Part shown: piece after piece, positions 34,900 to 48,600 of the stretch | Position numbering within the stretch: position 1 is the stretch's first letter | How the letters are laid out: each line of letters begins with the position of its first letter | Source of the DNA: Homarus americanus | Lineage: Eukaryota > Arthropoda > Malacostraca > Decapoda > Nephropidae | Reading direction: 5' to 3' | Assembly (NCBI RefSeq): GCF_018991925.1 | Contig: NW_024737068.1 | Location: 10,141,111-10,205,110, forward strand | Length of the DNA: 64,000 bases | The notes under the pieces: generated by a model | Seen by the model: only the letters and a program-made list of their open reading frames with translations | What the model was told of the DNA's origin: nothing | Database searches by the model: none | Translations under genes and position numbers: made by a program

Positions 34900-35071
34900 A
34901 GCGGTGACCATCGAGGGGCTCGCCTGGTGGTGGGTGCCGGTAGTGGCGCCTCACATCGGTGCGATTCTGGGCGTGATGGTCTACATCTTCTTCATCGAGC
35001 TCCACCACCCAGAGGCCCAAGAGTTCGTCCTTCCGCAAGTTCAATTGCAGGATTCTGTGGCTAGTAAGTAA
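34900..35071 (+). CDS. Aquaglyceroporin, last firm exon (helix 6) and stop
   Basis: Joined to the AC left by the previous exon, this reads TAVTIEGLAWWWVPVVAP, then helix 6 (HIGAILGVMVYIFFIELHH), then a short hydrophilic tail PEAQEFVLPQ ending in TAA at 35069-35071. WWWVP with Pro then Val is the helix 6 signature of glycerol channels. The acceptor is CGTCTTCCACAG ending at 34899. That acceptor is itself the last partial unit of the roughly 30-bp satellite filling the end of intron 3. A consensus donor GTAAGT begins at 35064, inside the codon before the last Lys, so the TAA may be intronic in some or all transcripts. No AATAAA lies within about 600 bases after this stop. With this stop the four exons total 262 codons; complete family members usually have about 280-300 residues. 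Confidence 0.92.
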
Positions 35072-35646
35072 CTGCCACTGTCCCCAAACTTCCGCAACTC
35101 GATATCTTACGGCTTCGGTTGTGGCTACAGGTGTGGGGAGTGTGGGCAGATCATTTTAGGTTTACGCAGCACTGCTTCTTACCCTGGCAATTTGAGGGGG
35201 GTTGCTGGTGCATTCTGGGCTCTGCTGGTACAGTTTGTACAAATGCTGTACTTACACCTGCTACATAATGGGTTCCGGCCTCGGTACACCTAGGCAGTAG
35301 AATATTACCAACATGTCTCGCGAGAGTAGTGTGTCACCAGGTGTCTTGGGTGGCTCTTATAGATAGAGCCAATCTTGCATGTGTGTGTACACAGTTCACA
35401 GGTACATAGGGCGTACACGACAGGTGTATGCACTACCCTGCTCTTGGAGTGCATACACGTAAGGTGTATGCATTATCAAGATAGTACATAGTGGATGTTT
35501 ATGCCTCCAGTGTTTACACGCCACGTGTTTACCGCAGATGTTTAAACCATAATTACATACACAGGAGGTGAATACATCTCCGGTGCATATTTTACAGGGC
35601 TGTAGAAAGTAGATATCTGCACTACATATATGCACCAGATGTGTGT

Positions 35647-35954
35647 GTTACGTTTTTTTGCGAAATCGGTTATTGTGCAAAATTACCGGGATGCACATTG
35701 GTAATTTTGTAAAATAACTTACAAACAGGCTAACCAAAATTAAAAAAGAAAAGAAAACAGGACCACTTAACTGCGTATCAATCTACACGAGCTATCCTAA
35801 CCTAACCTAACCTAACCTAACCTAACCTAAACTCTCACTTAACCTAACCATAAGGTTAAGTTAGTTTAGGTTGTCTGTTTGTAAGTTATTTTGCAAAATT
35901 ACCAATATGCATGCCGGTAATTTTGCAAAATAACCGATTTCGCAAAAAAGTGAC
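35647..35954. mobile_element. Foldback element with CCTAA core
   Basis: Arms of about 86 bp (35647-35732 and 35869-35954) are near-perfect inverted copies: the left starts GTTACGTTTTTTTGCGAAAT and the right ends ATTTCGCAAAAAAGTGAC. Each arm contains its own smaller inverted repeat (AAAATTACC ... GGTAATTTT). Between the arms is a run of seven CCTAA units (35795-35830) and a second, short CCTAA/TTAGG inversion. No coding capacity; a MITE or foldback element. Confidence 0.85.
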
Positions 35955-35959
35955 ATATA

Positions 35960-35993
35960 TAACAGGTATTAGTACATAACATCCGTAGGTAGT

Positions 35994-36064
<71 letters not shown>

Positions 36065-37259
36065 TGCATAGTACACACCCTAGTAATTGACAAAAATGGC
36101 AAATAGGTAAGATGCAGTGATAATGACCATCTCCTAATGCTCACCACCTTCACTACCTTCCCTCCAAGTGAAAGGCGAGTTGCAGGTCGTCTCCCTCGCT
36201 CTTCGTTCCCCTCCCACCCTCTACACTTTCTCTCTCACACAGAGAACTTTTGATACTCTTTATTACTTCTCGTCTGACAATAACAGGAGATTTAGCTTAC
36301 TCCAAACACCAAAGCTGTTCCGCCGTGTAATTTTTTCTCACAATTGCGGTAATATAGATAGCACGGGAAGTGGAAAGTGGGGGACGATGATGCAACAGTG
36401 TTTTACAAGGCGTTTGTTCCCACCGTCACCCCGAAGGCAAACATTTTCGTTGAACTTGAAGGTTGGTGCCTGAGGCTGTGCTAACGGCGAGGTACTTACT
36501 ACGGTAAAGGCCACGCTTAGTTACTGGCAGTGTAGAGTAACGTAGTGCTAAAAATATCCACATGAAGAATGTCTACTAACGAAACCCATCCGACACTTCA
36601 GTTTCTTAACACGCAATGTTTATAATGAAATAACTATAGTACCTTTTATTGATGATATTTGACCAGTTCACTTACAATGTATTCGACTAAACATCATAAA
36701 TTACAGCATTAATTTCAATCACACATATGACGTTTGTACGTATAAGTTTCCTAGATCATATCCCTTGTAGTAATTGACGCCACCTCTTAAACGCTGATAC
36801 ATCCATTACTTAAAGTTCTCAACATATCTTACAGTACAGCTTCACCATACTTGTGGAGGAGGAAGCTACCAGATTAGTGTGTCAGCTGTTACGAGTATAT
36901 ATACCGACCTTACATAACTCAACTCACTCAAACAAAACACACACACATGGCTACACGTAGTAAACCAGTCGCAGGTATACAGTAATTACGAAAGCCAATA
37001 GGTTGAGCTAGTCCTCACACAGTGTCTCGTAAGCCCTTTCTATTAGTGTTTCTCTGTTAGTGATATGTCAAAGTTTCCCTCAACTTAGAAGTAATGGATC
37101 CTTAATGGACTATGGCACCATCGACCTGCCAGTGTTTGCATTATGGTTAATTAATCAAATATTATCACTGTCAACAGGTATTGATTAGCCCAGCATTCAC
37201 TCACCCAGTTGTGTCTTGACGAACAGGGAGTCCTTCAACTACTTTGACGTTCACATGAT
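35960..37259. other. Unassigned stretch
   Basis: Apart from the (GT)n tract no feature is recognised. The 101-codon frame at 36168-36473 has no visible domain. Confidence 0.4.
35996..36066. repeat. (GT)n microsatellite
   Basis: About 34 GT units with a short GCGCGC interruption, 40 bases after the foldback element. Confidence 0.93.
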
Positions 37260-37560
37260 TGGTGGGGCATTCACATAGTTGGTAGGAACATTCACATGGG
37301 TGGAGTGGACGTTCGCATGGTTGGTGGGACGTTCACATAGTTGGTGGGGTTCACATGGCTGGTGGGGACGTTCACATGGTTGGTGGGACGTTCACATGGT
37401 TGGTGTGGACGTTTACATGGTTGGTGTGGACGTTCACATGGTTGATGTGGACGTTTACATGGTTGGTGTGGACGTTCACGCGGTTGGTGTGGACATTCAC
37501 ATGGTAAGTGGGAAGTTCACGTGGTTGGTGTGGACATTCACATATTAATTGGGGACGTTC
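37260..37560. repeat. 21-bp minisatellite
   Basis: About 14 copies of a unit near GTTGGTGTGGACGTTCACAT, degenerate at the left end. It encodes an open frame of MVGVDVH repeats by its 21-bp period only. Confidence 0.85.
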
Positions 37561-37797
37561 AAAACTAAGACTGGGATGTATCGTTAGACATGGGGTCGAT
37601 GTGATTTGAGTGCTTTCCGAGCAATGTTACTCGACCTGTTTCTGTACAGTTGGTAGTTGGAGCTTGTATGCATATATACGTTTTTGAATGATTCGAACGA
37701 TGTGAATCCTCCAAGGTTTCAAATCATATATTACATGACTCGGAGTAGATGTCGTAAATGGACACCAACGCTATGCCAATCATCAACGGGATCTTAC

Positions 37798-37960
37798 ATC
37801 GAATGGAGCGAGGAATTATCGGGGAGACATCGCAAGATGTGAGAAGTGCAATCACTGCCCTTCGCAACAAAGTTTTTGTAATGCTGAGATAGCACTGGAG
37901 TGAGCGAACCCACAGTATCACGATGGGTTAGGCACCATGAAACAAATGGTGCCACACTGA
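37798..37960 (+). pseudogene. Tc1-like transposase N-terminal fragment
   Basis: Reads GIIGETSQDVRSAITALRNK and, after a frame shift, VSEPTVSRWVRHHETNG, the helix-turn-helix DNA-binding region of Tc1-like transposases. Nothing downstream continues the enzyme. Confidence 0.65.
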
Positions 37961-39004
37961 AACTTACAACCACAAAGTGTCTTGCTATAGGTGGGCGGGG
38001 GAGGGGGGTTCTGTTTCCTGCAAGTCCCTTGATTTGAAACCTTATTTCGGTGTAAAACGAATGCAATTTACATATGGCAGATCCCATGTAGACCGATATA
38101 TTGTATATTGCTGTAGCTGTTCACTCTAATATCAAGAACTATTTGGTCAGTCACTCTTCACAAATCAGACATATCGTGAGCACCATTAGTAGGCATATTG
38201 TTAAACTCAGTATGAATGAAACTCCGTTAGTACAACGACGTAATGGTTGATGCCCGTTTTGAGGTCTGTCTCAGTTATGACGTTCCGAAACACTTTCATT
38301 TAATGTATATTTCAGTGATATTGTAATCACCAGTCAGTGGCTTCTTACAAATGTCTTGCTTCTACCCATCACAACACATACATTAATATAGCTTAATGGA
38401 TTTCTTGTTATACTGAAGTATCTAGTATGCCATACAAGTAGGACCCTTCCCCAATCCCATCTTCATCTCTAGGTGTTGCTGATACGGCGAGCAGGCGTAC
38501 CAACTAACAATGATGCACTGAGAATCATATCAAAGCATTTTGTCTAGCATTTCAAATTGTAGCGGGGGGAGTGTACACACCTGGGATCATCTTGGAAAAG
38601 CAGAAATATTCTTTTTTCTTGGTGGGGTTGAAATCGTTCTCACATTGAAAAGAAAAATCTTTACATGTTAGTGGATGAGGAGTGGACGTAGTAGAGTTCA
38701 CGAACGCTTAAGATTACCAACAAAAGCTGTTCTCCCTACCGGCATTGTGAGGGACCCACACTCCTGCTGGAGGGCAGCTGTTTCTTAGCCTTCCTGACGT
38801 GATTGGAGAGCTTTTCTTCCACCCTAAGATTTCTTATTTCTTACCCTGGCTGAGGCACCTGCAATTTTTTTTTTAGGCATTCGTGCCGGAGCCCCTCCAA
38901 TGGCGCACACCTCACAGCTATGTGGGATTGTGTGTGGTCATTGGGGGTCGGGGAACAGCAGGCCGAGCCCATATTGACGGCTGTGATCGTGCAGTCACTC
39001 CACT
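37961..39004. other. Unassigned stretch, LINE 5' leader at the right end
   Basis: No gene seen. GC-richer sequence from about 38875 (GGCATTCGTGCCGGAGCCCC) likely belongs to the 5' leader of the LINE whose ORF1 follows. Confidence 0.35.
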
Positions 39005-40925
39005 GTGCGGGGGTTGTCTTTGGTAAAACAAAGAAGGATCTCCAATAACCTTCTATATGTAAAAATGGCAGTTAACCAAAGAGTAAAGGTAAAAGACAAA
39101 TATGAACCCGTTGAGAGATCAAGTGTGATTATCCTAGCATATGTTGAGTTGGGTGTGCCCTTCAATAGGGTGTTCAACCAGAATGAGGGATTTAAAGTCA
39201 TTTGTCGCGATGAAAACGATGCAGAGAAACTGCTTACTGTAAAAGCAAAACAAATCTTTGCCAGGAATGGACTAGTGTGGTCATGCCCTCTGAGCTTAAA
39301 GCCAGGAGATCAGTTTTTGTAAGGAAACTTGATTCTCAAGTAGGTGGGGAAACAGCAGAATTCTTGAAGACAGATATAGATAATAGAAATGAAGGACTTA
39401 AGATTGAAGACGTAATTAAGATAAAAGATTATACTCATGTATTAAAGTTCTGCTTTGAAGAAACGGCCATGGCAGACCGGGTACTCCAAAATGTCTTCCC
39501 AGGATGCAGCATGTCAATATCCCCACACCAAATATAGAGGGAAAAATTCACAAGCCTCATGACATGCTTCACGAGTTACAAATTTGAAGAACATTCTACA
39601 AAGTACTGACCAGTTGTGCAGAGGAAGGGCATGTTTATATCCAGTGAAATAACACCAACGAAAGCTGTGTAAACTGCAAAAGAAACGGAGATATATACCA
39701 CACCCACCCAACCATGGCCAATTGGCCATGGCCTGCCAATTAAAAAGACCCTCATAAAATACAAACAGGATGCAGAAGAGCAAAATGAAAAGAACAAAGA
39801 TCAACATACATATGTATAAATAGCAAAGAGGGTGGTAAAGGAGGCAACGAAGCCAACCATTGACATGGTGGTAAACCTTAGTGAAAGGTAATGGTGAGCA
39901 TGCTACATGTTCACCTCCATAACATTATAGCCCCAGGGTCCTATGCCGATGAACTAAATAGAATGCTGGAAATAAACAACATGCCAAGAATGATCTTCCA
40001 ATCAAACCCAAGATCAGCAAACCTTTTACACGACACCAACACTCCAGAGCTTACTGACCACTTTAGGCAAAGAATAGACGCTCCCAAAGGAACAAGAACA
40101 ACACCAGCAACCCCCAATACCGAACCTGAAAAAGCCATATAACCAGGAAAAATAAACGAAAAGCCAAGAGAGCAAAAGAATACCACAAGGCACGGGACAA
40201 AAGAGGAAAACAATGAACCAAGAAAAAGGAGGAAGTTAACAACGAAACAACACCTAGCACCCAATACCTGAAGACGCATCCGATATGGGACATAGGTTCT
40301 ATCAAACATCAAAAATACCATTCCCACCGCATAAGAAACCCTTCAGGAAAATTCATCGAGGGCTTAGTTACATCAAATGATATTGTATGACAGTACACCG
40401 ATGAACAGTATGATCAAGACATCGTATGGAGAATGATCAAGAAAGACAAAATACAATTTGGCTCAAAACACTTCTTTGTAATCTCACCAGCAGAACTAAA
40501 TAGGAAAACATCGGGGCTTCGCGAAAAAGAAATAATGGATCATCTTCAATTGAAAACACTCAAGATTCTGCGGCACAATGTCCGTGACTGGAATACGTGC
40601 AAAACATCACTTTGCAACATATTCAACGAAATCAGTCCGGGCATAATATTAATAAGTGCACATGGCGGACCTGACAACAAATAAATGGAAAATTTTCAAC
40701 TATGACTCACCAATCAACTAAAAGCGGACAAAAATATGACGGAGTGGCAATAGCGGTGAAAAAAAAGGAATGAAATATATAATTATAAACAACTTTAACA
40801 GTGAATTTATTACTATCAAGCTACAGACAACTCAGGGCGAAATAGTAATTGCAACAACTTGCCTACTACCAAGAAGACCATTCCTCCCTATCGAAGACTA
40901 ATAAACTACAATATCCTAATGTAAA
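39005..40925 (+). mobile_element. LINE 5' half: ORF1 and start of endonuclease, decayed
   Basis: ORF1-like frames run 39005-39322 (ILAYVELGVPFNRVFNQNEG), 39277-39537 (VMPSELKARRSVFVRKLDSQ, then CFEETAMADRVLQNVFPGCS), and on through REKFTSLMTCFTSYKFEEHS (a decayed Cys finger) and 39891-40142. A second frame (40433-40684) ends with LKTLKILRHNVRDWNTCKTS and ISPGIILISAHGGPDN, the start of an AP-type endonuclease (the catalytic N of the QWN/RHN-like box is visible). It continues across stops as KKGMKYIIINNFNSEF and GEIVIATTCLLPRRPFLPIED. The match ends at the left border of the Tc1/mariner-like element. The C-terminal fragment at 16569-17178 could be the same family. Confidence 0.75.
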
Positions 40926-40927
40926 TA

Positions 40928-41456
40928 CAGTCAGCCAAAGATGCACCAACCCCACCCTGGGTCTCGTGCTCGCAATTTTACCTGGCAATACTTGTGATTG
41001 GTGGATTTATTTTCGGCTGTATCGCTGTCAGGATAAATATTAAGCAATCCAAAGTAGTATTTTTACACTAATAAACTATTCATCGTTATTTAAGATCATG
41101 ACAAGTTTCCAAATATTCGTATATTTGCTTTAAAATGAAGAAATTATATCAATGAATTGGCAACGCAGCTACAAGTAGGGCTGCCACGAGATTCTCACAT
41201 CAAATTTCAAGAATATACAGTACGTTTAATCTTGAGTGTTTCATGAAGGAATTAATTGTCTTTACAATGAGAGCATTACGTAATATAATTTGACGTAAGT
41301 TAGAGGACAGACATTGTAATAGACTCAACCGACACAATGATAGCTTGTGGTATTCCAGCGCAGCACGGATGTGTGGAGAGGGGAAAACAATGAAGTGGTC
41401 ATTTTGGTGTTCTACTAACTGCGTTTGATGGTATTATTATTAATAACTCAGTGAAT

Positions 41457-41504
<48 letters not shown>

Positions 41505-43996
41505 AAGACACAGTGTGAGGACTCAGAAAGGGGTTGAATAGCTCTGTTTTTTGGAGGTGTTTTTTGTTCCTCACTTTTTCTTTTCTTTTTTTTTAATCAT
41601 ATTGCAACTGGCTTTATTGTCATTGCATAATTTAAATTTAAGGTTTATAATATGTTTCTTTCTTTCGAGGATTAATATATTGACAGGTGTATTATTTACA
41701 GTATATTGTTTAATAACAAGTCCATCTACCCTCCTTATCAATTACAGCTTGCAGCCTCCGCTGCATAGAAGATACGTTGTTTGTAACAAGCTTAGGTTTG
41801 TTTCTAAGAATCTCCCACTGTCTTGTCACGTGGTCGAACAGCTTGTTCGGCGTCCTCTCGAACCCGGGCTCCCAGGAATTGACGATACTTGCCCAGATAT
41901 TTTCAATGGGATTCATGTCGCTCCCTTGCTCGGCAATCCCAAGAGCCTGAGGTGTTGCTGCCCGTCAAACACTGACGCACTGCTCTGCCTGTGCGTCAAT
42001 GAATAAAAGTAATTGGCTCAGCAGGGAATGGGAAATTGCGTTCCTGAATTAAAGGGAGGAACTGATTCCGCAGGATGTCTCGGTATTTATTTGCCGCAAA
42101 CCTCCCAGGAATTTGGAAAACATCTCCCGTACCGTGCAGGGATATGTAGCCCCACACGTTCAGTGTCACAATTGTCACATGCCCACTTCTAGCCACCTCG
42201 TATATGTGGGCCCTGTCGTATCTGCAGGAAGGGAAAATACGATACAAATATAAATATATTGGCCGAATTAAGCTATTACATCTTATATTAAGTTTGTAGT
42301 ATAATACTTGAAAATAAATTTTAATGTTTTGTGATAATCTTAAAGACTTTTATTTGAAAAAAGTATGATGAGCTGTTCGATGTTTTACGGCTATATCGAC
42401 AAATACAGTCTAAATCTTATTTTAACCATTAGGGACTTGTTAACAGGTTAAACTTACTTACCTCGTGCGATTTGGCCGCCACAAATGAATTTTACCATGG
42501 TTAGTACTGGCAAAAGTCTTCTCATCAATGAAAACTACTCGCGACCAAAACTCCAGGACCTCTCCCACATATTACTGGCAAACTGGAGGCGACCAGTGAG
42601 GTGTTGTTTAGTTAGCCGTTCCTTTATGGCAAGGACTCTGTGTTGTATGCCCGCCTCATGCAAACGTGACCTGACAGTCTGTGCACTATCTAAGTGTAAC
42701 GCCTCTCTGATGGCGACAGGGTTGGAGAACGGGTTGTTTCGGATTGCTGCTATTATGGCGGCATCCTCATCCCCAGTAGTCAGTCGGGGGCGTGGTCTTC
42801 TTTCTGAAAATAGACACAATAATGTTTTTGGATCTCCTTTGTCATAAACTGGTATGCCATTAACGCTATGGCATACACTCATAACCTTTAACAAAAAAAC
42901 ATAACATTTATATTATAATATTTGCATTATTATATCATTTATATAAAAATAAATATCTTAGATATTGTTTATATCCCGGTACAATCTGAAATTTTCATAT
43001 ATACCCAAATCAGTTAAAATACCCGTTTCGGCATATCTCCTGATCTACCTCTTCACAGTTGAGTCGAAACAGCAAGTCGGTCTGCGATGGCACGCACCGT
43101 AAGGCCTTCTTCTCGGAGGGCGATTATTTGGCCGCGAGTAGTTAAGTGCTGTTGTGTCGTGTTCATGGTGACAGAAGTAATGCCTAGTGTTGATCCTGTA
43201 TTCACAACGACATTTCGGTCAAGCTCTTATTGGCTGATTAGACCATGCCAAGTGATATGTGATTGGTGGGCTTAAAACCTGATGCTGACGTCATAAATAA
43301 GATAGGTAACTATTGAAAATGTTGTTACCTAACGACGACTACACAGTCTTTTGCCGGACAATTGTCGATTTTTAGTTCGACAAAGGGGAACCAGACACTA
43401 AGCTCCATACATCAGCTGCCACTTGGATACTTCATTTTCCAAATCGCACACATTTCACATATAATTTGTGTTATAATTGCCATAATTGCAAATGGAATTT
43501 ATTTACACACACACACACTAACTGAGAACTATAATATACGAAGATACAATGTCGTGACTGTCAAATGAGTCTATTACAGTGTCTGCTCTCTAACTTACGT
43601 CAAATTATATTATGTATTGCTCACATTGTAAAGACAATTAATTCCTTCATGAAACACTCAAGAGTAAATGTGGAACATACTGTATATTCTTGAAATTTTA
43701 TGTGAGAATCTCGTGGCAGTCCTGGTTGTAGTTCCGTTGCCAATTCATTGATATAATTTCTTCATTATTTAAGAAAATATACGAATATTTGGAAACTTGT
43801 CATGATCTTAAATAACGATGAATAATTTATTTTTGAAAAATGCTACTTTTGGATTGTTTAATATTTATCCTGACAGCCGAAAACAAATTCACCAATCATT
43901 ATCACCAATACATACAGCCAGCCTTCTTTCAAGTATTGCCAGGTAAAATTGCGAGCACGAGACTCAGGGTGGGGTCGGTGCATCTTTGGCTGACTA
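40928..43996 (-). mobile_element. Tc1/mariner-like element with ~400-bp inverted repeats, decayed
   Basis: The element is flanked by TA (40926-40927 and 43997-43998). It has terminal inverted repeats from about 40928-41327 and 43566-43996: the left end reads CAGTCAGCCAAAGATGCACC and the right end is its near-perfect complement. Inside, on the minus strand, is a broken transposase. A helix-turn-helix region near 43165-43010 reads RGQIIALREEGLTVRAIADR. The 42894-42535 frame has RPRPRLTTGDEDAAIIAAIR and REALHLDSAQTVRSRL. A central part (42247-41996) has LNVWGYISLHGTG and ANKYRDILRNQFLPL. The C-terminus (41916-41710) reads MNPIENIWASIVNSW, the region of the last catalytic Glu in Tc1-like DD34E enzymes. 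Frame breaks make it inactive. A (GA)n tract lies inside at 41459-41501. Confidence 0.9.
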
Positions 43997-43998
43997 TA

Positions 43999-45259
<1,261 letters not shown>

Positions 45260-45288
45260 AGTATATCACTGTAGGTGCATGATCTAGG

Positions 45289-45497
<209 letters not shown>

Positions 45498-45631
45498 CAG
45501 TGCAGTTGCTGTGTGGTGAGACGCTTGCTCAGAGGTCCTGTTGGGTGAGGAGCTTGCTGAGGGAGCTGGTTGGTGAGGAGCTTGTTTGGAGGTCTTGCTG
45601 GCTCAGAAGAGTAGAGTAGAATGAGTTCTGA

Positions 45632-48600
45632 AGCTGTTGTTGTTGTTCAGATTGTCGGACCGTAGTCCGACACGGGCCTTTGCCTATAGGCGGCCCGTTT
45701 GGTGGTTCCGGCTGGAGCTCCTGGAGCAGCCAGACCGGATTTGGGATTGGAGGTTGTCCTACCTGCAGATATGAAAGGATACTGCAAGTGTGAGCGGACT
45801 CCCTATCAGTGGACGCTTACCACCAACCCCCACTCTCTTACGTGGTCAGTTTCGGAGTGGCGCGCCCCCCGAACTGGGGTCCGCACTTGCTGGGGGCGGA
45901 TACTTCCTAAGCTATCTGCGTGGTGGGTATCGTGTGATGACCCGGAGAAGGTGGTGAATGTGGTGTGTTTGGGCCTTTCGGTGTTAGAGTGGCCGCTGGT
46001 GTTGTGTGTTCTTCTTGGAAGTTTTGAATTCTGTTTCGGAGACTTTGTGTGACTTCGCAGTCGAGGAGATAGTGTTCAACTGGGTTGGCTGCTGGCTCCT
46101 GACAGTAGGTGCATTCCATAACGACATTTCCGATCGTCTGCCAGGAGCAGTTGTACCCTAGTCGTAGCCGATGAAGGCTAACCGGGGTTTGTCTTGGTGT
46201 TTTCTTGTCCGCGAAAGGTGGTTCCCCTTTTGTAGCCGCCAGGTACCATTTGGCTGATTGGGAACCAGCGTTGAATACATGAAGGAAGCTCTTTTGGATG
46301 TGGAGCTTGGTAGTCTTTCTGAGGTGATTCTTGATCTGTTGCATGCTTGCTGGAACTTGAATGTGTACGCTTCTAGAACGTGTGGCGGCCTTGGCTGCTT
46401 CGTCTGCCAAGTCTTTTCCCCCGATCCCTACATGACTGGGAATCCAGTGTAAGACGACTGGGCGGTTTTGTCTTTGGAAGTCCTGTAGCTGTGCCAGGAT
46501 CGAGGTTATGATGTGGACGTTGTCTCTTGGTTGACTGTGTTGCAGCGCCTGCACGGCCGTTTTCGAGTCCGTGTGAATTATGATGGACTTGTTGTGTTGT
46601 GTTGCAGCGTGTTGTAGGGCTTTTGAGATTGCTACCAACTCTGTTTGTAGGGTGGAGCAGTCATTAGAAAGTCTCCATCGGAAGGTCTGACCTTGGGTGT
46701 AGAAGGCCGCTACGGATGTATGATGTTTTGGGTCCACCGAGCCGTCTGTGAAGTATGATGCTGCATCAGCCAGTGTCTCGGTGGCTATGGCTTCCAGAAT
46801 TATTCTTTTGAGGTCCACCCTTGGAGGTTGGCTTTGCTATCACCTAGTTCGGTAATTTTAAATGTGGCTGGTGGAGGGCTCCATGGTGGAGGAACTACGT
46901 AACCATTGTCTCGTATGTCTTGGTTGTTCTTGACGAATGTTTCTGCTTGCAGGTGTGTGATGACCTCGCTTGCCTCGTGCGACCAGGTGGCCCCTCGCAC
47001 TCTGTGGTCGAGGTGGAGGGAGGCACTGATTCGCGTTTTGGCAGCTGTGGGCTTATCTGATCTACATATTTTGGCGAGGAGACCGGCTGTCACCTGCTTG
47101 ATTCGTACTGCCAGGGGTGGTAGTTCAGTTTCCATTTGCAAATTGCAAATTCTGGTCCACATGGGTGCTCCGAGCATGGTCCTGAGAGCATTATTTTGGA
47201 TAACTTCTAGCTTAGCTATCTGGTCTTCTCTCAGTCCAATGAGTGCTGGAGCACTGTAATCTACCAGCGATGTGATGGCGGCCGTGTAGTAGGCTTTGAG
47301 CACATGTATGTTCGCTCCTGCGGTTGTGCTGGTGAGCTACCTCATTATATTGTGTCTGCTCTTAGTCTTGTGCCTGAGATACTCGAGTTGCGGCTTGAAA
47401 GTGAGTTTCTGGTCGAACCAGATTCCAAGACACTGGTGGGTGTTGTTCCAGACTACAACGTGTTTTGTATGGAGAGCATCTTGTCTGGTGTGTCTGTGCA
47501 GATGGCCATCGCTTTCGACTTTGCTGGATTTATCTTGAGTCCAAGTCTGTTGCACTCCTCTTCTATAAGTTGGAGTGCGTGTTGCGTGTTGGCTAGTCTG
47601 TTTGCTCCTCTTACTATGAGCTGTAAGTCGTCTGCATAACATAGGAGCTTGGCTGTTTGTCTGAAAGGAAGTCTGACAAGATTTTCCATCAGTACATTGA
47701 ACAGCGTTGGACTGAGGATGCCTCCTTGTGGGGTTCCGTTTTCATGGACCCTGTAGCTTGAGGTTGCTCCCTGAAAGCGTACTCTTGCTTCTCTCTGTGT
47801 GAGGTAGTTCTGGATCCATCCCAGTAACCTTCCTTTGACGCCTTTTTCAGCGAGTGTCGTTATAATGGCCAGTGGATTTGCTATTTCGAAGGCCTTCTCC
47901 AGGAAGACCACCAAAGCTGGTTTATTGTCCACTGTGCTGAGTATCTCGGCGATGTTGTTGCCTGTGCCGGTGTTCTCGGTGTAAGCAACGATGTGAAGGT
48001 GTGGGCTGCCTACTTTCCAATTGAGTCTGTTGAGAGCCATTCTTTCTCCCGTCTTTGCTATGCAGCTGAGAAGGAAGATGGGTCTCGGTTTGTCTGGTTC
48101 TCTGGGCTTCGGAATAGGCTGTATATCTGCCTTCTTCCATTCCGGTGGAAGTCTTTGTGCTGTCCACGAAGCATTGATGACTTGTAGCAGAGCCTCGTGC
48201 CCAGCTTTTCCGGCATGGGAAAGCATGGAGTAGGTTATCCTGTCGGCCCCTGGTGCTGTGTCCTTGCTTCGTTTTATCGACTTCTGGAGTTCTTGCTGGT
48301 TGAAGGGTCTGTCGGTGTCACCTTCACTGTTGCAGGCCTCTTCGATCATCTGGAGTCTGGCCTGTCGCAGACGCCGTTGTGTCTCCTCCGCGTGTCTCGA
48401 GAGGTTTTTCGTTGCTGCTCGGTCAGAGAACAGTTTTGCAAGTTTCTCGGCTTCCTCTTCTGGGTTGGGATGGGTTGGTGGTGGTGGTGTTGCCTTCCCA
48501 GATGCCCTTCGGATCTGGGCCCACATTTTGCCGAGGGAGGTGTGCTCGTTCAGTTTGGAGCACCACTTGAGCCAGCTTACACTTTTGATTTCTTCCTTCT

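Noticed and set aside
41860..41885. TCGAACCCGGGCTCC as a tRNA T-arm
   Set aside because: It lies in the Tc1-like transposase region and no cloverleaf arms are found around it.
42485..42847. A 120-codon plus-strand frame
   Set aside because: It is the shadow of the Tc1-like transposase on the other strand.
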